Of a stretch of 64,000 nucleotides of DNA, positions 15,198-24,756 are shown piece by piece. Made by a program: the position numbers and the translations under genes. The notes under the pieces were generated by a model. The model was not told where the DNA came from. It saw nothing but the letters and a program-made list of their open reading frames with translations, and made no database searches. This stretch comes from Symmachiella dynata (lineage in GTDB: Bacteria > Planctomycetota > Planctomycetia > Planctomycetales > Planctomycetaceae), in NCBI RefSeq assembly GCF_007747995.1, contig NZ_CP036276.1, positions 6,376,001 to 6,440,000 on the forward strand. The letters are read 5' to 3'. How positions within the stretch are numbered: position 1 is the first letter of the stretch; each line of letters starts with the position of its first letter.

Positions 15198-17423
15198 TCA
15201 GTTGCCCGTCTTTTCGGGCGGACCAATCGTCGGGCGACGTCGCTGGGCAGCGCCTTGCTCGATCCGTGTTTTCATTTCCAAGAACATCCGATTGCCCGGT
15301 TGTAACCGCATCAACCGGTCGGCGGCATCGACCGCTTTGTCCCATTGTTGTTGCTTTTCATAGAGCAGGGTCAGCATCATTAAAAAATCGGGACTCGTCG
15401 GGTCAAGCACGTAGGCTCGTTCCAGCGCCGTCATCGCCTGCTCCTCCCGCCCGAGCAAATAATTCACCAATCCCAAACGATAATGGATCGTCGCATTGTT
15501 CGGGAGTAGCCGCGCATCACGAGCGAGAATCTCCGCTTCTTCTTCGCGAAGCTGGCGGACTTCATCTGTCTCCCCTTGTTGTTCAAGCAGCCCCGCCAAA
15601 TTTGAACGCGGCCCGGCAACGCTCGGTTCTAAGCGAATCGCGGTGCGGTATTCGTCGGCCGATTGCTGCGGTTTGCCTTGGTTGGCATAGAGCAGCCCTA
15701 AGCTCAAATGGACGCCTGATTGATCGGTATGCGCGTTGAGGCCGGTTTGGTATTCCGCCAACGCGGCGGCGAGGTCTTTGCTTTCGGTAGAATTCAACAC
15801 CCCCGGCGGCAATGCAGACAGTAGTCGCGCTGCTGTCACCCGAACCAACCGGGACGTATCTTTAAGTAGCGGAGCCAAACGGCGTTTTTGTTCGTCCGCC
15901 TCTTCGCGAGAGCGGGGTTGCCAACCCTCAAACAATCGCAGCGCCGCCGTCCGGACCAAGGGGTCGCCATCCTCAAGCGCCTTATAAACCGCGTTGCGGC
16001 TGGCGTTAGTATTAAAACGGGTCGCTAACAACGACACGGCTGTCGCCCGCACGATGGCCCCTTCTTCTCGATTGCGGGCCAGTTTGGCCAATTTGGGCAC
16101 CGCCGACGGTGCGCTCTTTCGACCGGCATCGATGATCTCACCATAATGCGGATCCTGCCGCCGCTTGGGGCCATACCATTCAACGATTTTGTCCGCCGCC
16201 CACTGCGGGGATTCTTCCGGTTTTGTGTGACAACCATTACAGGCATTGGGCGTGCCAATCTTGACGGTCAAATCGGGACGTGGCACGCGCAGGCTGTGAT
16301 CGCGGCGGGGATCGACGACCATGTATTTTTTCGACGGCATGTGGCATTCCACGCAAGAAGCGCCATCGGTGCCGATCTTGTGATGATGGTGGTTGGGGCC
16401 GTCGTATTTCGCCGGCAAATGGCACTGCGTGCAGAGCTTATTCCCCTCGAACTTTAATTGGGTCGAGTGCGGGTCGTGGCAATCGGTGCAGCGGACTCCT
16501 TTGCGATACATCAAGCTTTGCAGGAACGAACCGTAGACGTAGACCTCTTCGTCGATTTGTCCGTCGGCGTGGTAGAGATGATCTTCGAGCAAGGATAAAT
16601 TGAAATGATCGAGAAACTTCTCTCCCGGTTGGAATCCAGGATGAATGTGTTGTCGGTGCGAATGGCAGGGAGCGCAAGTTTCTAGCTGCGCTCGCGCGTT
16701 GGGATCTTTGAGCTTCGCCAATCCGTAACCATAATGTCGGTCCCAGAACAGCGAATTCGAATTCGCCAACTCCTCGTGGATACTCCCCGGTCCATGACAC
16801 GCTTCGCAACTGACGTCCATCTCATGAAACGAATAGTTATGCGTATCGGTTTTGACGTCGTAATTTTTGGCGAAATTGGTCGAATGGCAGTCGGCGCACA
16901 TGTGGTTCCAGTTTTGCGCCGACCCGGTCCAATGCAACGGATCGTCCGGTCCGAAGGGGGCATCGGGATTGGCGTAATACCAACGCTTCTCCTCTGTGTC
17001 CCACGTCACCGGTAAAACCTGGACTTGCCCCCGTTCCAGCTCGGTCAGGTATTGTTGGAGTGGATGGTAGCCAAAAACATATTTGACTTGAAACTCCGCC
17101 GTCTCGCCGTCGGGGCCTTGGGTTTCGACGAAATAATCGTCGCCGCGACGCTGCATTTTGGAAACGATGCCGTGATGTTCCAATTGTGTATCATTGAAGT
17201 CACCCAACACGAATTCCGGCGTCGCCAAGTCCATGGCCAGATCGTGATCCGAGCCTTGCCACTTTTTGTACTCCGAGGAATGGCATTCGATACAGGACTG
17301 CCGGCCCACAAACGTCGCCGTGCGGCCTTCCGGCAAGGCGATATACCAATCCAGCGTCGGCCACGCGATTACCGCCAAGATGGCGGCGGCGAGAATCAGT
17401 CCTATCCAAATCCGTTTCTTCAT
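15198..17423 (-). CDS. Octaheme c-type cytochrome with HEAT and TPR repeats
   Basis: A 741-residue protein with an N-terminal membrane/signal anchor (IGLILAAAILAVIAWPTLDW). Eight CxxCH heme sites follow: CIECH, CADCH, CEACH, CAPCH, CTDCH, CTQCH, CVECH and CNGCH, all in roughly the first 400 residues and similar in layout to cytochrome c554-type multiheme proteins. Next comes a HEAT-like segment (about 430-530) and then TPRs (HLSLGLLYANQGKPQQSADE; IHYRLGLVNYLLGREEQAM). Likely an extracytoplasmic electron-transfer protein; the repeats could bind a partner. Heme attachment would need the cytochrome c assembly fusion at 55240-58881. Confidence 0.88.
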   Translation of the reverse strand: MKKRIWIGLILAAAILAVIAWPTLDWYIALPEGRTATFVGRQSCIECHSSEYKKWQGSDHDLAMDLATPEFVLGDFNDTQLEHHGIVSKMQRRGDDYFVETQGPDGETAEFQVKYVFGYHPLQQYLTELERGQVQVLPVTWDTEEKRWYYANPDAPFGPDDPLHWTGSAQNWNHMCADCHSTNFAKNYDVKTDTHNYSFHEMDVSCEACHGPGSIHEELANSNSLFWDRHYGYGLAKLKDPNARAQLETCAPCHSHRQHIHPGFQPGEKFLDHFNLSLLEDHLYHADGQIDEEVYVYGSFLQSLMYRKGVRCTDCHDPHSTQLKFEGNKLCTQCHLPAKYDGPNHHHHKIGTDGASCVECHMPSKKYMVVDPRRDHSLRVPRPDLTVKIGTPNACNGCHTKPEESPQWAADKIVEWYGPKRRQDPHYGEIIDAGRKSAPSAVPKLAKLARNREEGAIVRATAVSLLATRFNTNASRNAVYKALEDGDPLVRTAALRLFEGWQPRSREEADEQKRRLAPLLKDTSRLVRVTAARLLSALPPGVLNSTESKDLAAALAEYQTGLNAHTDQSGVHLSLGLLYANQGKPQQSADEYRTAIRLEPSVAGPRSNLAGLLEQQGETDEVRQLREEEAEILARDARLLPNNATIHYRLGLVNYLLGREEQAMTALERAYVLDPTSPDFLMMLTLLYEKQQQWDKAVDAADRLMRLQPGNRMFLEMKTRIEQGAAQRRRPTIGPPEKTGN

Positions 17424-17726
17424 TCCGGTCTATTTTCCGATTTCGGTGAATCAAAGCTGTTCGGTGCGGTTGGCGACTGCGACTATCTGAGGGGGGAGCC
17501 TGGAAAACCGTCCATTCATGATTGTGGAGCATCTTGGCGGGAACAACAAGCCAAGCGACCCGGAGCGTGAAGATCGAGAATTACCGCTGAGGAGCTGCTC
17601 GGGCGGACATTTTTGCCGCATGCTTTACCTAGGGGGCTCATCCTTTACAATCCGGGAAACCGATGCGGTTTCTGCGTTGATATCAGACTCCACAAATTTC
17701 CCGATACGGATAGATTGCTCCTGACG
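17424..17726. other. Divergent promoter region
   Basis: About 300 bp between the leftward cytochrome gene and the rightward TIM-barrel gene. In-frame codons extend rightward from 17613, but their Cys/Pro/Arg-rich translation does not look like protein. No clear promoter or operator could be assigned. Confidence 0.35.
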
Positions 17727-18740
17727 ATGTCGCAAAATCCCAAAGTCATTCTGAGCGCCTTTGCCGACGAAGGTGCCGTGTCCAAAACGGCCATTGAACA
17801 AATGGCCACATTGTCCGCATTGGGGCTGGAATACTACAGCCCTCGTTTCGTCGATGTTTCCGGCGAAGTCAAAAATGTGATGGCGCTGACCAAACAGGAA
17901 ATTAAAAAACTCAACAAACTGCACGCCGATTACGGCATGCACGTGACGAGCATTGGCTCGCCGATCGGCAAGGTCAAACTGCTGGACGTCGATGATGGAT
18001 CGCACAACAAGTTTGTGCCCTTCAAAAAGTATTTGGCGACGGACGTGAAAACGGCCATCGACCGCGCCAATCAATTGGACACCAAATTGATCCGCGGATT
18101 TTCGTTTTATCATCCCGCCGGGACCGATCCCGCTGAACACGTTGACCAAGCAGTCGATCAACTCGCACAAATCGTCGAAGCCTGTGCCGCGGGCGGCGTG
18201 ATCTTCGGGTTGGAAGTCGAAGCCAATCTGATCGGACAGAACGGGCGACTGCTGGCTGAGTTGTCGCGAAAAGTCAACAGCCCGCACATGGTCTGCATTT
18301 TCGACGGAGGCAACCTCGCCTGCCAAAATCTCACACCGGTCGAATGTTTTGATGAATACGAAGCGATGCGCAAGCACATCGGCTGGATGCACATCAAAGA
18401 CTACGCCGTCGATCCGACGTTATCCTGGACCGGCGTCGTCGATGAAGAACGCTTGAAAAACTTTGTGCCGGCCAACGTGGGCGATACCGGACACGAAGCG
18501 ATCTTGCGAGATTTCCGCGCGCATGTCACCAAACTCGACAAAAAAATGAAGAAGCTGGGAGTTCCCGGGGTCTTTTTGGAATTAGAACCGCACCTCAAAG
18601 GGGGCGGACAATTCGGAGGGTTCAGCGGACCGGACGGTTTGGGCGTTGCCTGCCGCGGACTCTGTTCGGTCTTGGATTATGTCGGTATCGATTATGACTT
18701 GCGCGGCTTCGAACACATTCGCACTGCCCGTGGTTTTTGA
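17727..18740 (+). CDS. Xylose isomerase-like TIM-barrel protein (sugar phosphate isomerase/epimerase family)
   Basis: A 337-residue cytoplasmic protein of the AP-endonuclease-2/xylose isomerase-like superfamily. Conserved segments include [59 protein letters not shown] and [12 protein letters not shown], which supply the Glu, Asp and His residues that bind a divalent metal in the family. Members isomerise or epimerise sugars or keto-sugars. ATG 17727 starts the conserved domain. No sugar operon surrounds it, so the substrate is unknown. Confidence 0.82.
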   Translation: MSQNPKVILSAFADEGAVSKTAIEQMATLSALGLEYYSPRFVDVSGEVKNVMALTKQEIKKLNKLHADYGMHVTSIGSPIGKVKLLDVDDGSHNKFVPFKKYLATDVKTAIDRANQLDTKLIRGFSFYHPAGTDPAEHVDQAVDQLAQIVEACAAGGVIFGLEVEANLIGQNGRLLAELSRKVNSPHMVCIFDGGNLACQNLTPVECFDEYEAMRKHIGWMHIKDYAVDPTLSWTGVVDEERLKNFVPANVGDTGHEAILRDFRAHVTKLDKKMKKLGVPGVFLELEPHLKGGGQFGGFSGPDGLGVACRGLCSVLDYVGIDYDLRGFEHIRTARGF

Positions 18741-18759
18741 GAAGTATTGACGACAAGTC

Positions 18760-18835
18760 GTTTCAAAACCCGCTGACGCGTCTCACTGACACGGATCTGA
18801 AGATTTCGAGAACAAGCGCAACCGGGTTTTGAAAC
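18760..18835. repeat. 13-bp inverted repeat in intergenic region
   Basis: GTTTCAAAACCCG at 18760-18772 recurs as its exact complement at 18823-18835, with 50 bp between. The loop is too large for a standard terminator. It follows the TIM-barrel gene and precedes the Trm112-like gene. Confidence 0.7.
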
Positions 18836-18892
18836 TGGTTCTACACACTCATGACGAAGGACGGCGCGCTAAAATAGCGTTGCCGCGAATTC

Positions 18893-19141
18893 ATGGCATT
18901 TACGCAAGATACGCTCGAAAAAATTAAATTGGTTTGCCCCAAGACCAAAGCAGACCTCGTGCTCGACGGGGCCTTGCTGGTGAGCGTAGACCCGCAGTCG
19001 CGCCTGCGTTACGAAGTCAAAGACGATATCCCCATCATGCTGATCGACGAAGCGGTCGAGTTGTCAGCCGAAGATTGGTCCGCCGTGATGGCGCGGCATC
19101 AGCGCGATCCACAAACCGGGAAACCGCTCGAAGCCACGTAA
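18893..19141 (+). CDS. Trm112-like protein (YcaR family)
   Basis: An 82-residue protein with the Trm112 pattern: LEKIKLVCPKTKADLVLDG, then RYEVKDDIPIMLIDEAVEL. In eukaryotes and archaea Trm112 binds and activates several methyltransferases; bacterial YcaR-type proteins are poorly understood. The usual second Cys of the CPxC pair is Thr here, so this copy may not hold zinc. A methyltransferase gene follows after only 32 bp. Confidence 0.85.
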   Translation: MAFTQDTLEKIKLVCPKTKADLVLDGALLVSVDPQSRLRYEVKDDIPIMLIDEAVELSAEDWSAVMARHQRDPQTGKPLEAT

Positions 19142-19173
19142 TCCCTCGGCGTCCAGAATAAAGGAAAGCCGCG

Positions 19174-19983
19174 ATGAGACTTCCGCATGCGAATTCAGGC
19201 TGCCGCACTCATTTCTGGTCCTGGGCGCTGTTTGCGGTCCTCGTGACTGTGAGCCTGGCCAGCGATTTACCGATCGCATTCGGCGATGAACCGGCTGCTA
19301 AGAAGAATGCGACAAAACCAGAGGAGCGGTATTCGTTTCGCAAAGACCACGATCCCAACGGCATTGGCAAGTTCTACATGGATCGTGAGATCGCCCATGT
19401 CATGGGTTTTGCCGGAATGCCCTGGTTGGAACGGGACGAACGCGAGGAAGAAGAAGCCACTTCAAAACTCATTGAGGCACTGCAACTCAAACCCGGCATG
19501 GTGATTGCCGACATCGGCGCGGGGAGTGGAGTGATCTCCGTCCTCATGGCTGAGAAAGTCGCCCCCAACGGCGAGGTCCTGGCAGTCGACGTCCAACAGA
19601 AAATGCTCGATGCCCTCAAAGCCAAATGCAATCGGCTAGGCATCAAAAACATCAAGCCGGTTCTCGGCAAAACAAAATCACCGCAATTGCCCGCCGGAAA
19701 GGTCGACTTGGCGATCATGGTCGACGTCTACCACGAATTTGATTTCCCCTACGAAATGGTCCAAGGGATTTCCGCAGCAATGAAACCGGGCGGACGTGTG
19801 GTGTTTGTCGAGTACCGTAAAGAGGACACCAGCGTGCCGATCAAACGGGTCCATAAAATGAGTGAAGCCCAAGTCAAACGAGAAATCGGCCTGCCGGAGC
19901 ATCAATTGAAATGGACAAAAACCATCGACGTCTTACCTTGGCAGCACATCATCGTGTTTGAAAAGCAAAAACCGAAACCGTAA
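19174..19983 (+). CDS. Exported class I SAM-dependent methyltransferase-like protein
   Basis: A 269-residue protein. The first 38 or so residues form a signal peptide (hydrophobic core WSWALFAVLVTVSLASDL, cleavage near FGDEP). A Rossmann methyltransferase follows with motif I IADIGAGSGVISVL, motif II VLAVDVQQKMLDAL and VDLAIMVDVYHEFDFPYEM, then GGRVVFVEYRKEDTSVP. The SAM-binding residues look intact, which is odd for a protein predicted to leave the cytoplasm, where SAM is absent. A start downstream of the signal is not supported by a visible ribosome binding site. Confidence 0.82.
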   Translation: MRLPHANSGCRTHFWSWALFAVLVTVSLASDLPIAFGDEPAAKKNATKPEERYSFRKDHDPNGIGKFYMDREIAHVMGFAGMPWLERDEREEEEATSKLIEALQLKPGMVIADIGAGSGVISVLMAEKVAPNGEVLAVDVQQKMLDALKAKCNRLGIKNIKPVLGKTKSPQLPAGKVDLAIMVDVYHEFDFPYEMVQGISAAMKPGGRVVFVEYRKEDTSVPIKRVHKMSEAQVKREIGLPEHQLKWTKTIDVLPWQHIIVFEKQKPKP

Positions 19984-19997
19984 CTCGGTTGCACGAT

Positions 19998-20894
19998 TCA
20001 GACGCCGACAGCTTTGAGGGGATGCGCCGCAAGAAATTCGCGAATCCGAGGGATGAGTTTCTCATGCGCGTCCTCAAACACATAATGCCCCGCCTCGGGA
20101 ATCCGCAACGTTTCGGCGTTGGGGAAGAAGTTCAAAAACTCCTCTAAGAAGTCCGGCGTAAAACACCAATCCTGCTCTCCCCAGGGAAACAGCACCGGGT
20201 ATTCACGAAACTGCTGTAAACCCTCTTCGATCTGCTTCAACGTGCCGTAGCTGGGATGCTGCTTTTTAAGCGGAATATCCTCCACAAACCGCAACGTGGC
20301 GATGCGGTCCGCCCAATTGCCATAGGGGGCCAGATATCCGGTGCGGACTGCACGCGTCATCCGCTCGTGCTTCTCCACAGCCATCGAAATGGCCGCGCGG
20401 GCAAACGCATTCATGCCGCGAATGGCGAGCGTGCCGAATATCGGAATACGGCAGATGGCAATCCGCAGCGGAATCGATGTCGAACGAAACGCCGCTGTGT
20501 TCATTAGCACAAACCGCGAAAACCGTTCAGGCAATCGAGTGGCGGCGCCCATGCCGATTGCGCCGCCCCAGTCATGAGCAATCAGCGTGGTGTTGTTCAA
20601 ATCGAGCGTGTTGATCAATCTTGTCAGATTGGTCACATGCTGGTCGAGCGTATAAGGATAGTCCTGCGGCTTATCGGAAAACCCGCAGCCAATATGATCG
20701 ACCGCCACACAGCGATAATCCGCCGAAAGGTCCTTAATCAAATTCCGCCAAGCAAAGCTCCACGTTGGATTGCCGTGCACGAACAACAACGTCTCGCCCG
20801 CGCCTTCATCGAGATAATGATAGCGCGCGCCGTCGAGGTCGAGATAATTCGACGCAAATGGATATTCCGATTCAAAGCCAGCACGTGAATTCAT
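19998..20894 (-). CDS. Alpha/beta hydrolase, haloalkane dehalogenase-like
   Basis: A 298-residue alpha/beta hydrolase. The oxyanion motif HGNPTW (40-45) and nucleophile motif AHDWGGAIG with Asp108 are those of haloalkane dehalogenases and related Asp-nucleophile hydrolases, not Ser esterases. Asn42 and Trp109 correspond to the halide-holding pair; His in [13 protein letters not shown] is the catalytic base. ATG 20894 gives normal length; the frame continues to a TTG that overlaps the bioF-like stop. The natural substrate need not be halogenated; epoxides or activated esters are possible. Confidence 0.82.
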   Translation of the reverse strand: MNSRAGFESEYPFASNYLDLDGARYHYLDEGAGETLLFVHGNPTWSFAWRNLIKDLSADYRCVAVDHIGCGFSDKPQDYPYTLDQHVTNLTRLINTLDLNNTTLIAHDWGGAIGMGAATRLPERFSRFVLMNTAAFRSTSIPLRIAICRIPIFGTLAIRGMNAFARAAISMAVEKHERMTRAVRTGYLAPYGNWADRIATLRFVEDIPLKKQHPSYGTLKQIEEGLQQFREYPVLFPWGEQDWCFTPDFLEEFLNFFPNAETLRIPEAGHYVFEDAHEKLIPRIREFLAAHPLKAVGV

Positions 20895-20950
20895 AACGGT
20901 ATCAATAATTCTACAAAATCCGCTCGGCAAACAACTGCGCAGAGAGTCTA

Positions 20951-22135
20951 TCAACTTCCAGGGGCTACGTCGCGTAAGACGTCTCTCAACGCTGTGGTGA
21001 ATTCCTCAATCACCCGCTGGTCGTGCGCCCACGACAACGTGATCCGCAAACGAGACGTCCCAGGCGGAACACTGGGCGGGCGAATGGCTCCCACGAGAAA
21101 CCCCCGCTCCTCTAACGCAGCGGCAGTCCGCACCGCCAACTGTGGGTCGTCTAGCAGGATCGGAAAGATAGGCGCGACCGCCGCCTCAATGGTCGCAAAT
21201 CCCTCCGCGATCAGAGCGGCGCGGAAATCTCCACATCGCTGGAGTAACTCCGTGCGTCGCTGCGGTTCTGTTCGGATTATCTCAACAGCCGCACCAGCCG
21301 CCGCACAAACCGGCGGGGGCAAGGCTGTGGAGAAAATCTGAGGCCGCGCGCGATTCCATAGCCAGTCAATCAGCGATTGCGAGCCACTGACAAATCCTCC
21401 GCTTGCTCCCAACGCTTTGCTCAACGTTCCCACGCGAAAATGCACGCGGTCTTCGACGCCCGCGAATTCTGCAAAACCTTTTCCCTGTGCCCCGAACACG
21501 CCCGTCGCATGCGCTTCATCAATCATCAACATCGCATCGTGCGCTTCGGCCAATTCGCACAAGTCTGCCAGCGGCGCCGCATCGCCGTCCATGCTGAAAA
21601 TGCTATCCGTGACAATCAATCGTCGGCGCACCGACGATGCTGCGGACAATGCCTCGCTGAGGGCACTGAGATTCTTGCGATCGTAAATCGTCAAAGCCGC
21701 CTTGGACAACCGGCAGCCGTCCACCAAGCTGGCATGGTTCAAGCGATCGGAAAATACCGCATCCTCGCGGCCAACCACGGCGACGATCACTCCCATGTTG
21801 GCGGCAAAGCCGGTTGGAAACAGCAGCGCCGACTCGGTCCCCTCAAACTCAGCCAGTTGTTCTTCCAACCGCGCGTGCCATTGTGTGCGTCCGCAGATCA
21901 ACGCACTGGCCGTGGCGCCGGTCCCCGCTTCCGCAGCGGCCTGTTGCGCTGCTGCGATGACCCGCGGATCCTGCGAAAGATTCAAATAGTCGTTGCCGGC
22001 GAAATTCCACATCTCCCGGCCATCGATCCGGCAGCGTCCGCCCGGCAAGGGTTCGACCATCCGCCGTCGTCGCCGCAAACCACGACGCTCAATTTCTTCC
22101 AGTTCTTCATTGATCCAGGGCAACGCATTGGACAT
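20951..22135 (-). CDS. bioF: 8-amino-7-oxononanoate synthase-like alpha-oxoamine synthase (BioF/KBL family)
   Basis: A 394-residue PLP enzyme that condenses an amino acid with an acyl thioester, forming the biotin precursor if it is true BioF. Motifs: [47 protein letters not shown], and the PLP lysine in [16 protein letters not shown]. Fold and length are standard. The family also includes 2-amino-3-ketobutyrate ligase and sphingoid-base synthases, and no bioA/B/D gene is adjacent, so the symbol is tentative. It probably forms an operon with the hydrolase downstream. Confidence 0.8.
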   Translation of the reverse strand: MSNALPWINEELEEIERRGLRRRRRMVEPLPGGRCRIDGREMWNFAGNDYLNLSQDPRVIAAAQQAAAEAGTGATASALICGRTQWHARLEEQLAEFEGTESALLFPTGFAANMGVIVAVVGREDAVFSDRLNHASLVDGCRLSKAALTIYDRKNLSALSEALSAASSVRRRLIVTDSIFSMDGDAAPLADLCELAEAHDAMLMIDEAHATGVFGAQGKGFAEFAGVEDRVHFRVGTLSKALGASGGFVSGSQSLIDWLWNRARPQIFSTALPPPVCAAAGAAVEIIRTEPQRRTELLQRCGDFRAALIAEGFATIEAAVAPIFPILLDDPQLAVRTAAALEERGFLVGAIRPPSVPPGTSRLRITLSWAHDQRVIEEFTTALRDVLRDVAPGS

Positions 22136-22203
22136 GTGAAAACGCGATTCCCGGCCGACACAATCGCGGCGCGAACAATAAATAGTGACTGGAGGACGTA
22201 TTG

Positions 22204-23388
22204 TTATGCGAGCGAAATCAAGTGATTGCTCAATTGCTCATACCCGGTTTCGGTAATGAGGTAGTTGTGTTCGATGCGAATACCGCCGATGCCTTCGACA
22301 TACAGGCCCGGTTCCAACGTCACCACATCTCCGGCGACCAAAATATCTTCACTTTGCGGAACCAAAATCGGGGGTTCCGGATGCGCTAAACCGATGCCGT
22401 GTCCAGCGTGATGATTGAACGTATCGCCGTAGCCCGATTCTTTGAGCGGCCGCTCGGTCGCCGCGTGCACATCCTTCGCAGCGGCACCGGCCTTGAGCGC
22501 CTTTTCGCCGCTCTGCATAGCTGCTTGGCATAACTCCATCAGCATGGTCTGTTCATCACTGGGAGACCCCACGCTGAGTACATTGGTGAAGTCGCCGCGA
22601 TAACCGTCGATCACAACCGAAAAATCCATCAGCATCAAATCGCCGTCTTTGAGGATTTCTCCCGTCGGCAATCCGCCCGCCTTAAACTGCTGAGCATTGG
22701 TGACGCGAAAATCCCCGTAGAGAATCACCGGGCGTCCCGCGGCTTCCATGGCGGCTGCGTGGATTTCACGGTAGACGTCAAAATCGCTGATCCCCGCACG
22801 CACGATTTCGCGTGCCCGCGCATGGCCTGCTTCGCCGGCACGGATGGCGGACCGCATCAGTTCCAATTCGTCCGGTTCCTTTTGCCGCCGCAAGCGACGC
22901 AGTACCGATCCTAAATCAATCGCCGGACGTCCTGAACCAACAGCATCGGCGATGCGTTCTTGTACGGAATGTCGTTCGCGATCGGGCGAGAGCACTTCCC
23001 AGGCGGCCAACGGTAACCATTCTGCTTCGACCGCGCCGTTGCGGCCGAGAATGTGTCCATCAATCGCTTCCAGCGCTTTAAACAGCGCATGGTCCCGGTT
23101 GATGACCGCATGCTGGTGGTTGTACCAAGTTTCTTCGATCACCCGATCTACGAAATGTTCGCCTGCAGCGGAGCGCACGGTGAAATTGTCGGCGCAGAGC
23201 GTCGCTGTGCCGCCCCGTTCCAATAACAGCAACCCCCGTTCGCCTCCGGAAAAGCTATACGGGTTCACCAGAAAATTGCTGAGGTAGTACACGTGGCGCG
23301 GATCCGCCACCAACAACCACTCCACGCTCTCCGGCACACTCGCCCACAATCGAGCCCGCCGCGCTAAACATCCCGCTTCGGTTAACAT
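22204..23388 (-). CDS. M24 family Xaa-Pro aminopeptidase/dipeptidase
   Basis: A 394-residue metallopeptidase with an N-terminal creatinase-like domain ([17 protein letters not shown]) and a C-terminal pita-bread catalytic domain. Metal ligands are visible: Asp in [16 protein letters not shown], Asp in GDFTNVL, His in HHAGHGIGL, Glu in VTLEPGLYV and Glu in IRIEHNY. It should release N-terminal residues preceding proline or cleave Xaa-Pro dipeptides in the cytoplasm. AGGA lies 8 bp upstream of ATG 23388. Confidence 0.88.
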   Translation of the reverse strand: MLTEAGCLARRARLWASVPESVEWLLVADPRHVYYLSNFLVNPYSFSGGERGLLLLERGGTATLCADNFTVRSAAGEHFVDRVIEETWYNHQHAVINRDHALFKALEAIDGHILGRNGAVEAEWLPLAAWEVLSPDRERHSVQERIADAVGSGRPAIDLGSVLRRLRRQKEPDELELMRSAIRAGEAGHARAREIVRAGISDFDVYREIHAAAMEAAGRPVILYGDFRVTNAQQFKAGGLPTGEILKDGDLMLMDFSVVIDGYRGDFTNVLSVGSPSDEQTMLMELCQAAMQSGEKALKAGAAAKDVHAATERPLKESGYGDTFNHHAGHGIGLAHPEPPILVPQSEDILVAGDVVTLEPGLYVEGIGGIRIEHNYLITETGYEQLSNHLISLA

Positions 23389-23420
23389 CGTTTTTTCCTA
23401 ATTAGGAGGCCGTCGACTGT

Positions 23421-23530
23421 AGGCCTGAGGCGTGAGGTGACAGGCTTGAGGATGCGCCATCGCAAGCCAATCTCTCAACAACCTGACACTTCTGTTTCAC
23501 TGGCCACCGGCCACTCGCCACCGGCCACTT
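23421..23530. repeat. Dispersed intergenic repeat, copy 1
   Basis: One end reads AGGCGTGAGGTGACAGGCTT (from about 23428) and the other end is a run of GCCACCGGCCACT-like units (23498-23530). A second copy with the same two ends is at 39678-39820, and a fragment of the first end lies at 54598-54620. Confidence 0.7.
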
Positions 23531-23535
23531 CGTCA

Positions 23536-24588
23536 TCAATCATACCCCTTCGACGCCAACCAACGTTCGGCGTCGAGGGCTGCCATGCAACCGGTCCCGG
23601 CGGCCGTAATCGCTTGACGGTAATAATCGTCCGCGACATCTCCGGCAGCGAAGACTCCTTCGACGCTGGTGTAGGTTCGTTGCGGAGTCGTCCAGGTGAG
23701 ATAGCCTTTCTCGTTCATCTCCAACTGGCCCGCCAAGAAGTTGGTGTTGGGCGTATGGCCAATGGCGGCGAAATAACCGGCCACTTCCAGTTCTTCCGTT
23801 TTTTCCTCATCCAAGGTGCTGCGGAGCCGTACGCCGGTCACTCCGTCGTTATCGTTGCCAAGCACCTCATCAACCACGGTGTTCCATTTGACGTCGATTT
23901 TTTCATTGGCTAAAACGCGATCAGCCATGATCTTGCTCGCGCGGAATTCATCGCGACGGTGCACGATGTAGACCTTGCTGCCGAATTTGGTCAGAAAAGT
24001 CGCCTCTTCCATCGCGCTGTCGCCACCACCAACGACCACCAGCGGCTTGTCGCGAAAACGTGGAATGGCGCCGTCGCAAACCGCACAGGCCGAGACACCC
24101 ATGTTTTTGAAACGTTCTTCCGAATCGAGTCCCAGATAATTGGCGCGGGCTCCGGTGGCAATAATCACCGAGAGCGCTTCGATCTCCGTGCCTTCCAGCG
24201 ACTTGAGTTTGAACGGATGCACCGAAAAATCGACTTCCACAATGTCGTCCGTCACGACCTTCGTGCCGAAGTTCACGGACTGTTGCCGCATCAATTCCAT
24301 CAACTCCGGCCCGCTGACCCCTTCTTTGAGGTGCGGCGCCATGTATTTTCGTTTCGATTCGTCGATCGAATTGTCGAGGTAGCCCCCCAGATCGCCGGCA
24401 GGAAATCCGGGATAATTCTCAACCTCGGTGGTCAGGGCCAATTGCCCGAGCGGCAATGTCCCCTGCAAGCGGTTCTCTTCGGTCACTGCCCCCTCGTAAA
24501 CAACCGGTTCGAGATTGGCGCGTGATGTATAAATGGCGGCCGCCCATCCGGCGGGGCCGGAGCCGATAATGACTACGCGTTCAGCCAC
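23536..24588 (-). CDS. trxB: Thioredoxin reductase
   Basis: A 350-residue FAD/NADPH flavoenzyme that reduces thioredoxin. FAD motif [16 protein letters not shown] at the N-terminus, redox pair Cys168-Ala-Val-Cys171 (ACAVCDG), NADPH motif [13 protein letters not shown] and terminal [24 protein letters not shown] 24588 is chosen because GGAG lies about 9 bp upstream and the protein then begins at the FAD motif. Between ENYPGFP and GPELMELM there is an insertion of roughly 28 residues ([20 protein letters not shown]...) absent from the short bacterial enzyme. Confidence 0.92.
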   Translation of the reverse strand: MAERVVIIGSGPAGWAAAIYTSRANLEPVVYEGAVTEENRLQGTLPLGQLALTTEVENYPGFPAGDLGGYLDNSIDESKRKYMAPHLKEGVSGPELMELMRQQSVNFGTKVVTDDIVEVDFSVHPFKLKSLEGTEIEALSVIIATGARANYLGLDSEERFKNMGVSACAVCDGAIPRFRDKPLVVVGGGDSAMEEATFLTKFGSKVYIVHRRDEFRASKIMADRVLANEKIDVKWNTVVDEVLGNDNDGVTGVRLRSTLDEEKTEELEVAGYFAAIGHTPNTNFLAGQLEMNEKGYLTWTTPQRTYTSVEGVFAAGDVADDYYRQAITAAGTGCMAALDAERWLASKGYD

Positions 24589-24756
24589 GTGGTGTATCTC
24601 CCCAAAAGTCCTTGAAACTCGCTCATTTTTTGAAAATCCTTGCGCGGGGAATGATACTCCACCAGCGGGCGCGAGGACAACCAGCATCAGCATTTCGCCG
24701 CAACACAGACTGCAAAACCGGGGCTGGACAATTGTGAAAGCGTCAGCACTGCGGGC

